A DNA stretch of 35,508 bases from a virus. Below, piece after piece: positions 30,840 through 35,508 of this stretch (position 1 is the stretch's first letter; every line of letters starts with the position of its first letter). Below the pieces are notes generated by a model. It was not told the origin of the DNA, did no database searches, and saw only the letters and a list, made by a program, of their open reading frames with translations. The position numbers and the translations under genes were made by a program. The stretch spans positions 1-35,508 of the IMG/VR virus record IMGVR_UViG_3300031565_000178; one strand, given 5' to 3'.

Positions 30840-31450
30840 TATCTCCTCCTTTGTTTCGCCTTCCCGAACCGGTGTTTTATGATCGGCCCGCCGTTGAACT
30901 CCCGGCTCAACAACCACATTCTCACCGGACATTGCACCAAGGCCCTTATGAGTGCCCCTTGATCCTGGCCCTGCCAGCGATTCCATTCCTTGCGCCAGAC
31001 CTCGAAGAGTTTCTGTGTTCGTTCATTCCTGCGAAACCAGAACACTCCTCCGCCGACGGTGCAGACCTTAGCTCCCTCCGCCGCGTTCATCGTCTCCACC
31101 CGCTCTTCCGCGCTGCAAAAAGACAACCAGTCCGCGTTCTGCATCTTGCTCAGTATGATGATCAGGTCCCACCCGTCAGTGAGTATGTCAAACCCCAACG
31201 AGATGTCGCCGTTTATGCGCGTGTCCGCGTCCAGGTACAGGGTCGGCTCGAAGGGCGACAGTTTGTCAAGGTGAACCTTGGCCCAGCGGCCAGGTTCGCC
31301 CTTGTCCCTGAAGCGGATCGGTTCTATGTCCAGGACCTTCTCGCCAATCACCGCGACCGGCCAGTCGTGATGCTGCCTCAGAGACTTGATGGATTCGGCG
31401 GCCTCTTTCCGCGCAGGTTCTCCATAGGCGATGTAGACGACGCCCTTCAC
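30839..31450 (-). CDS. GT-A-like glycosyltransferase with DAD motif, short form
   Basis: GTG 31450 overlaps the stop of a small upstream ORF as GTGA. 203 residues: VVYIAYGEPARKEAAESIKS, RWAKVHLDKLSPFEPTLYLDADT with D74-A-D76, then TVGGGVFWFRRNERTQKLFE and GQDQGALIRALVQCPVRMWL. It lacks the final ~60 residues of the 271-residue relative (27960-28775), where a late His lies, and ends in a basic KAKQRRR tail. Metal-dependent sugar transfer is likely if the shorter form is complete. Confidence 0.78.
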   Translation of the reverse strand: MKGVVYIAYGEPARKEAAESIKSLRQHHDWPVAVIGEKVLDIEPIRFRDKGEPGRWAKVHLDKLSPFEPTLYLDADTRINGDISLGFDILTDGWDLIIILSKMQNADWLSFCSAEERVETMNAAEGAKVCTVGGGVFWFRRNERTQKLFEVWRKEWNRWQGQDQGALIRALVQCPVRMWLLSREFNGGPIIKHRFGKAKQRRR

Positions 31451-31563
31451 AACCCAAGCGGCCTCCCAATATAGTTGCGAAGTAGCGTGCTGATGATGCT
31501 ACTGAGTACAACGTAAGCCAACCAACTATACCATGGACCTCGCAAGCCAAGAATACTAATCAC
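31447..31563 (-). CDS. 38-residue single-pass membrane peptide between glycosyltransferase genes
   Basis: GTG at 31563 lies 4 nt after AGGAGG, and TGA at 31449-31447 overlaps the next gene's GTG, so start and stop are coupled to both neighbours. The peptide has a hydrophobic core (SWLAYVVLSSIISTLL) and a short basic end (RNYIGRPLGL). It may tether the glycosyltransferases to the membrane or be a passenger. The SD spacing is short, which lowers confidence. Confidence 0.5.
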   Translation of the reverse strand: MISILGLRGPWYSWLAYVVLSSIISTLLRNYIGRPLGL

Positions 31564-31572
31564 CCTTCCTCC

Positions 31573-32214
31573 TTATCGGCTCGCGATCCAGGCCGCGGGC
31601 AGTGCCAGAATGTAGGGCTTGGTCACGTAGACGGCCTCCATGAAGGCCAGCCTCTCGTCCCTTCCGGCCTTGACGCGCTTGTGCCACTCGTCCAGTAGTG
31701 CCTGTACCCGCTCGTTCCGTTTCGCCCAGAACATCCGCGTTCGGAAATACGGAATCCGCAGGTCGTGGATCAGCTCCTCGGCTTCCTTCTTCTGATCGCT
31801 CAACGGCAAGTCCCTCAGCAGCTTGTCGTAGCTCCTCACCGGCGCGAGCACGTCCCAGCCGCTCGTCTTGAGCAGCCGGAAGGTCGGCACGATGAATTGC
31901 CTATTCGGTTTGATCGCCGGGTCCCATATCATACAATGGGCAAACGGCAGGTTCCACAACTTCCCCGTCACCATCTTCAGTTCCGCCGCCTGCACCCACG
32001 CGGGCGGGCCGGGGATCTTCCGCCTCAGCAGGATTCCCGCGTCGTCGGGTATGTCCTGGCTCTGTATGCTCGCGTCTATCGCGAAACCATCCTTGATGAG
32101 CTGCGCGGCCAATTTCTTGTTTTTGATGGTCAGCACGTCGCCGGGATAGAACAACTTCTGACGCCCGGTCTCGTCCGGAAACCTGTGGTGCCGAATCAGC
32201 TGAAGAAAGGGCAT
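31573..32214 (-). CDS. phage-type N-terminal domain fused to a degenerate GT-A-like domain
   Basis: ATG at 32214 after GGAGGAAC. Residues 1-45 (LFYPGDVLTIKNKKLAAQLI) look like the small beta/helix domain often encoded after phage capsid genes (basic, G-D, then A-x-x-LI-x-x-G). Residues about 80-200 align by eye with the GT-A proteins nearby: TSGWDVLAP, FRTRMFWAKRNERVQALLDEW and RDERLAFMEAV. The metal motif is D98-P-A instead of D-x-D. The lost second Asp suggests a non-catalytic or altered transferase; it may target the glycan machinery to the head. Confidence 0.7.
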   Translation of the reverse strand: MPFLQLIRHHRFPDETGRQKLFYPGDVLTIKNKKLAAQLIKDGFAIDASIQSQDIPDDAGILLRRKIPGPPAWVQAAELKMVTGKLWNLPFAHCMIWDPAIKPNRQFIVPTFRLLKTSGWDVLAPVRSYDKLLRDLPLSDQKKEAEELIHDLRIPYFRTRMFWAKRNERVQALLDEWHKRVKAGRDERLAFMEAVYVTKPYILALPAAWIASR

Positions 32215-32256
32215 GTTCCTCCGTTCGCCCTGGTTGGTCCCGCGTTCCCAGGGCTA

Positions 32257-32289
32257 AGGCCAGTGGAGGAGTTTCAGCGGGCCTGGCCT
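32257..32289. repeat. 7-bp inverted repeat in the gap after the small head gene
   Basis: AGGCCAG (32257-32263) and CTGGCCT (32283-32289) flank a 19-nt centre in the 81-nt gap between the decoration-like gene and the sugar-modification block. There is no T-run, so it is not a clear intrinsic terminator. It could attenuate or punctuate expression between capsid and sugar genes. Confidence 0.35.
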
Positions 32290-32295
32290 ACCTCT

Positions 32296-32739
32296 CTAGG
32301 CGATTATCTCGGTCGCTCGCGATGTGTCCACCGGTGCCGCGCGCGGGATACGTCCCTCGGCGATCACGGAGAAGCAGACGGCCGCGGTTCCAACACGCAC
32401 CCTTACGCAGATGTGCGTAAAGAGATTCTGCACGTCCATCTCTTCGGTCCGTAGGTTGATGTAGTCTATGTCGTGCTCATCGCCCCCGGCTGCGGTCAGC
32501 TGCGTGATCGCCTTGAGCGCCTTTGAGCCAGTCCCATTGGCGTCCTGCGCCTGCAGAAGAGCCATATCCAGCGTGGATGTGGCCGCCATATCGCCAACGG
32601 TCAGAGTAACCTTGGCCTGGTGGAAGTTCTCCATCGACATCCAGGTCGGCGCGGTGCGGTAGGTTCCCGCGGGTGCCGCGACCGCGCAGATTTCGCCAAG
32701 AAGTCCCTCTCGTTCAGTCGGCAAGTTTGTATAACTCAT
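32296..32739 (-). CDS. head protein / capsid decoration candidate (147 aa)
   Basis: SD AGGAG precedes ATG 32739 by 10 nt. The region WMSMENFHQAKVTLTVGDMA followed by DMALLQAQDANGTGSKALKA and INLRTEEMDVQNLFTHICVR is a beta-rich pattern. I associate it with small proteins encoded directly after phage capsid genes, often capsid-stabilising or decoration proteins. The family function is not firmly known to me. Position next to the capsid gene is the main support. Confidence 0.62.
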   Translation of the reverse strand: MSYTNLPTEREGLLGEICAVAAPAGTYRTAPTWMSMENFHQAKVTLTVGDMAATSTLDMALLQAQDANGTGSKALKAITQLTAAGGDEHDIDYINLRTEEMDVQNLFTHICVRVRVGTAAVCFSVIAEGRIPRAAPVDTSRATEIIA

Positions 32740-32752
32740 GTTGTCATATCTC

Positions 32753-34105
32753 CTATGAAGTCGCCGCTTCTACATCGAGAACCACGAACGGCGAAACCTC
32801 GGTAACACCGTCCTTCAGGAACACGGGCGCACGCAACTTTTCCTGACCATCAACCCGGATCACGAACTTGTACGCAACCCGGTTCTGGCGGAAGACATGC
32901 TCGGCATCGCGGCTAGCCGCAACGGTGAAGTCCTGCCGGTTGCCGACGTAGTAATACTTCCAGTCGGCCAGTATCACATCGCCACGCAATCCCAGGGTTC
33001 TGGTCTTCTCGGTGAACGTCCATGGCAAACCAAGGATGGTCTGCGGCTCGCCGCCAACGGCGTCCGTGGCCCAGATGTAGTGCCCTGCGGGATCCTGCAG
33101 CGTCCGCAGCGTCTCATAGCACGAAATGTGGAAGACCCACATGCCGCGCGTCCAGGACCTCGGAAGGAAATGCCCCTTCATGCGCACAAGGTCCAGATAT
33201 GTGATCGTCCCCGCCGTCTGCCGCGCCTGCACAAAGGTGCCGGGTGCCATGATGACGCCCTGTGGCTGACCCACCGCCGTTCCATCCAGAAAGGCCTCGT
33301 CCCGATAGAATGTCACGGCCTCCCGGAATAACCCCCGAAGCAGCGTATCCAGGCTTATGGGCGAATCGGCCAGAAGGGCCTCTTTCACTTCGGTGTAGCC
33401 TGACGCCTCATGCGCAACCAATTCGATCTGCGTGAAGGCGGGTTCGGTCTCGCCCTTTTGCGTGCCGGTTTCCACCCAGTGCATGACAACGCCGCCGAAG
33501 AAGTTGGAACGTCCTGGCGTCGAGCCGGTCGTGTCCAGACCGGGTACGGGAAGTGTCCGCGTGGTCATGGGAATGACGTCGGCCCTGGGCATCACGATCT
33601 CGTCTTCGGGATCGATGCGGATGAAATCATTGCTGATTCCAGGTGGAACCGTGAAGCCACCGGCAGCGCCGGTCTGGTCGCCCAGAACCTTGACCTCGTC
33701 CTTCGCCTCGTACTGGTACTCTACCCACTGCGAGCCCATGTTCTTTAGGGTGTTCCGGTCGTTGTTTGCGACAGCGACCCAGAATGCACCCCGATCCCGC
33801 GGACTCCAGACCTTGACTGGCACGGAGTCGCTCGTCCTGGTCGTGAATCCGCCCAACGGTTCAGTCCTGGCCTTTTCCATGCCCTGTATGGCCTTAACAA
33901 CCGCTTGCGCCGTCGCGTCCGCACTCTGATTGGCCAGAAGAACCAACGTCTCGGCATTCATCTGGATAGGCTGTTGCCCCACGATCCAAGTCTTCACCTT
34001 GCCCTCATCAGGATCAACGTGTCGGGCCTCTCCGGTCTTCTGTCCATCCTCATCCACCTCATAGGCCGCGAATTGGCCTGCGAGGGGAAATACTTCCATT
34101 TTCAT
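32753..34105 (-). CDS. putative internally initiated major capsid protein (450 aa)
   Basis: Inside the fusion ORF an ATG at 34105 (Met301, MKMEVFPLAGQ) has AGGAG 8 nt upstream, ideal spacing for initiation. Starting here gives the HK97-fold domain with an N-terminal scaffold/delta-like region (about 100 residues ending near ...MEKARTEPLGG), without the protease. This would let the phage make many capsid subunits but few protease molecules from one gene. No transcriptional start is needed. The alternative is cleavage of the linker by the protease. Confidence 0.55.
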   Translation of the reverse strand: MKMEVFPLAGQFAAYEVDEDGQKTGEARHVDPDEGKVKTWIVGQQPIQMNAETLVLLANQSADATAQAVVKAIQGMEKARTEPLGGFTTRTSDSVPVKVWSPRDRGAFWVAVANNDRNTLKNMGSQWVEYQYEAKDEVKVLGDQTGAAGGFTVPPGISNDFIRIDPEDEIVMPRADVIPMTTRTLPVPGLDTTGSTPGRSNFFGGVVMHWVETGTQKGETEPAFTQIELVAHEASGYTEVKEALLADSPISLDTLLRGLFREAVTFYRDEAFLDGTAVGQPQGVIMAPGTFVQARQTAGTITYLDLVRMKGHFLPRSWTRGMWVFHISCYETLRTLQDPAGHYIWATDAVGGEPQTILGLPWTFTEKTRTLGLRGDVILADWKYYYVGNRQDFTVAASRDAEHVFRQNRVAYKFVIRVDGQEKLRAPVFLKDGVTEVSPFVVLDVEAATS

Positions 34106-35005
34106 CTCTCTGTCTCCTGTCTTGTCTCTCTTTCGTTTCGGTTTGGCCTTGACTATCTCTTTGCTCGCGCCCGCCGTGGACGCCCCCGCGTCCACCTTTG
34201 GCAGCAGCGCCTTGAGCGCCGGTCCCGCCTCGGCCTTGTATGTCTTCAGGGCCACGATTCGATTCCGTGGCTCCGCTGGCATCGGTGTCATGCTGGCCTC
34301 GATGATGGGCCAGCGGATTATCTCGCCCTCCTCCGTCACCTTCCTCAAGTGTGATGCTGTTGCGCTCGACCAGCCCAGTTTGCCCGCTGTGGCCAGGTCA
34401 TAGATCATCTTTTCGTAGTCATCGGCCATATTCAGGACGGTCTCGGCGAACTTGCCATAGTCCGTTTCCTTCACGGAGATAGGCCGGAAAAGATGGTCGG
34501 CTTCCTTCTCGTAACCCTCGGCAACCACAAGGCCGTGATGGAACATGCAGTCCGCCCCGTCGCCCCCGCGCGCGCCCAGGTATGTGCGTGGGCTGAACCA
34601 TTCCTTCTCCAGGTCCCGGTGGTCAATATCGCCATATTGGATCAGTGAGCCGCCCACACGCCCATTGCCCAACGCCTTGAGAGGCCCCCCGAAGGCGACC
34701 AGGGATTCCTCTGTCAACTCGCCAATCTCGTCTTCCGGTGGCTCGCTAGGTGTTTCCGGCGCCGTTTCCACGGCCTTCTCCTCAATCACTGGCTCTTCTA
34801 ACGATTTCTCCGGCTCCTTGAGCACCCACTTACCATCCTCTACTTTGTAGAGTTTCTTGAATTGACTTATTGCAACGGCCCACGGGTTCTCGGCGCCCGT
34901 TATCGCGTCCGCCCACTCGGCGATCTTGTTCGCCTGGCCCAACGTCACGGGCGGATCAATTCCCCTTATCGCCGGATTCACGTCTTCCATGCTCGCGTAT
35001 GGCAT
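32753..35005 (-). CDS. prohead protease-major capsid protein fusion (750 aa)
   Basis: A single ORF. Residues 1-60: a domain like those before phage proteases (ANKIAEWADAIT ... NPWAVAISQFKKLYK). Residues about 118-255: prohead (S78-like) protease, with MFHHG (H156/H157) and GWSSATASHLRKV (S213/S214), then IIRWPIIEASMTPMPAEPR. Residues about 258-302: basic linker (KAKPKRKRDK). Residues about 303-750: HK97-fold capsid protein (GGFTVPP, VIMAPGT, ADWKYYYVGNR, YKFVIRVDGQ). The protease matures the capsid by cleaving its delta domain. Fusion of the two activities occurs in some phages; the internal start at 34105 would also give free capsid protein. Confidence 0.9.
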   Translation of the reverse strand: MPYASMEDVNPAIRGIDPPVTLGQANKIAEWADAITGAENPWAVAISQFKKLYKVEDGKWVLKEPEKSLEEPVIEEKAVETAPETPSEPPEDEIGELTEESLVAFGGPLKALGNGRVGGSLIQYGDIDHRDLEKEWFSPRTYLGARGGDGADCMFHHGLVVAEGYEKEADHLFRPISVKETDYGKFAETVLNMADDYEKMIYDLATAGKLGWSSATASHLRKVTEEGEIIRWPIIEASMTPMPAEPRNRIVALKTYKAEAGPALKALLPKVDAGASTAGASKEIVKAKPKRKRDKTGDREMKMEVFPLAGQFAAYEVDEDGQKTGEARHVDPDEGKVKTWIVGQQPIQMNAETLVLLANQSADATAQAVVKAIQGMEKARTEPLGGFTTRTSDSVPVKVWSPRDRGAFWVAVANNDRNTLKNMGSQWVEYQYEAKDEVKVLGDQTGAAGGFTVPPGISNDFIRIDPEDEIVMPRADVIPMTTRTLPVPGLDTTGSTPGRSNFFGGVVMHWVETGTQKGETEPAFTQIELVAHEASGYTEVKEALLADSPISLDTLLRGLFREAVTFYRDEAFLDGTAVGQPQGVIMAPGTFVQARQTAGTITYLDLVRMKGHFLPRSWTRGMWVFHISCYETLRTLQDPAGHYIWATDAVGGEPQTILGLPWTFTEKTRTLGLRGDVILADWKYYYVGNRQDFTVAASRDAEHVFRQNRVAYKFVIRVDGQEKLRAPVFLKDGVTEVSPFVVLDVEAATS
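34114..34118 (-). promoter_or_regulatory. internal Shine-Dalgarno AGGAG for capsid-only translation
   Basis: AGGAG on the minus strand at 34118-34114, spaced 8 nt from ATG 34105, lies inside the basic linker codons of the protease-capsid fusion (K-T-G-D-R-E). A well-placed SD and ATG exactly at the domain boundary is unlikely by chance alone. Confidence 0.55.
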
Positions 35006-35008
35006 ATG

Positions 35009-35224
35009 TCACCCCTCTATCTCAATCGATCCCTCGTTGATCAACTGGTCGCGGAACCACAGCAGTTCCTCCGGTGTGTATACCGTGCCCAGATACCGCT
35101 TGAGGAAACGGATCAATCCGCTCTGTTCCATCCCGGTTCTTTTGAGGTTCTGCGTGAGCACAGCACGTACCCTGTTCAATTCTCTATTCTGCCAAGCCGT
35201 CTCGGTCAATCTGATTATGGGCAT
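35009..35224 (-). CDS. hypothetical protein (71 aa) upstream of the capsid gene
   Basis: AGGAG lies 7 nt before ATG 35224. The protein is helical and basic (NRELNRVRAVLTQNLKRTGM ... GLIRFLKRYLGTVYTPEELL). The stop is 3 nt before the capsid ATG, and the GAGGGGTGA at its end provides that gene's SD. No family recognised. Position suggests a head-assembly accessory or an internal protein. Confidence 0.65.
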   Translation of the reverse strand: MPIIRLTETAWQNRELNRVRAVLTQNLKRTGMEQSGLIRFLKRYLGTVYTPEELLWFRDQLINEGSIEIEG

Positions 35225-35232
35225 GAATGCTC

Positions 35233-35508
35233 CTAGTTCACGGAAATCTGATAGATTTGAGCGGCGGTGACATCACAACCCCACAAGCACCGGCCATCCC
35301 AGGTCAGCCCAGTAGGTCCTGTCCCGGGAGAGGCGAACTGCGTGACAACCCTTCCTGTCCATGGATCGATCTTATAGATTTGGTCGACCGGAGTGCCATC
35401 AGAGTTCCACAGGAAGGCTCCGTCCCAGGCGAGGCCATATGGAGTAGCTGCCGGACTCGCGAATTGCCGTTTCACTATGCCTGTCCATGGATCGATCTTA
35501 TAGATTTG
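35233..35508 (-). CDS. beta-propeller (NHL/YVTN-like) repeat protein, 5' end beyond the window
   Basis: The frame is open to 35508, so the GTG at 35475 is not a convincing start. Two repeats are visible: QIYKIDPWTG-x-V, then QFASP, then a P-x-GL-x-WDG-x-x-LW motif. Each repeat is about 45-50 residues and is typical of a propeller blade. The protein ends AAQIYQISVN at TAG 35233. Such domains often bind carbohydrates or proteins and are seen in tail, fibre or head-decoration proteins. Located at the start of the capsid segment, it may be a virion surface protein. Confidence 0.75.
   Translation of the reverse strand, partial: QIYKIDPWTGIVKRQFASPAATPYGLAWDGAFLWNSDGTPVDQIYKIDPWTGRVVTQFASPGTGPTGLTWDGRCLWGCDVTAAQIYQISVN

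Noticed and set aside
35233-35475. Complete 80-codon gene starting at GTG 35475
   Set aside because: The frame stays open to the window edge with another propeller repeat upstream and no SD before the GTG, so it is the 3' end of a longer gene.

Overview
The window looks like part of the genome of a tailed, siphovirus-like bacteriophage (Caudoviricetes), free or integrated. Every gene I can support lies on the minus strand, so transcription runs from position 35508 towards 1. The genes are tightly packed, with ATGA, GTGA and TGATG overlaps and strong Shine-Dalgarno (SD) sequences. The order is the usual late order: capsid, head-tail connector, tail tube, tail chaperones, tape measure, distal tail, baseplate, fibre-like genes and lysis-type genes, followed by an early or replication block. 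I see no terminase, portal, integrase, rRNA or tRNA; terminase and portal probably lie beyond the right edge. The sequence is visibly GC-rich, but the host cannot be named from it.

Region by region in transcription order. (1) 35508-32296: a truncated beta-propeller-like gene, a small unknown gene, a single ORF fusing prohead protease to the HK97-fold major capsid protein (with a well-placed internal start that would release the capsid protein alone), and a small head protein. (2) 32214-21156: about 11 kb between the capsid genes and the head-tail connector, filled almost entirely with sugar-modification genes. These are three GT-A-like and three GT-B (GT4-like) glycosyltransferases, a methyltransferase/P-loop kinase fusion, a protein with a kinase-like domain plus three methyltransferase domains, a shorter paralogue of its N-terminal half, a GNAT acetyltransferase and small unknown proteins. 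Repeated 4-nt start/stop overlaps suggest one co-transcribed unit. I infer a phage-encoded glycan assembly and decoration pathway made together with the capsid. (3) 21152-8451: connector, tail terminator, tail tube, tail chaperones gpG/gpGT with a textbook -1 slippery site, an 1835-residue tape measure with 198-bp internal repeats, distal tail protein, two tandem paralogous fibre/receptor-binding candidates, a Gp37-like baseplate protein and a carbohydrate-binding-like tail protein. (4) 8451-5394: a secreted protein, a membrane-anchored coiled-coil protein, a metallophosphoesterase, a broken holin-like gene, a Panacea-domain antitoxin with a membrane-protein partner, and a small membrane protein. 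No endolysin is recognisable. (5) 5393-5207: a control region with a strong hairpin terminator, an inverted repeat and a good promoter. (6) 5206-1: an XRE repressor-type gene followed by small early genes and a Bet/RecT annealing protein.

The best candidate for an undescribed system is the 11-kb glycan module in region 2. Its multi-domain fusions and paralogous expansions suggest a complex, O-methylated and possibly acetylated glycan. The target (capsid, tail, phage DNA or host envelope) cannot be decided from sequence alone.
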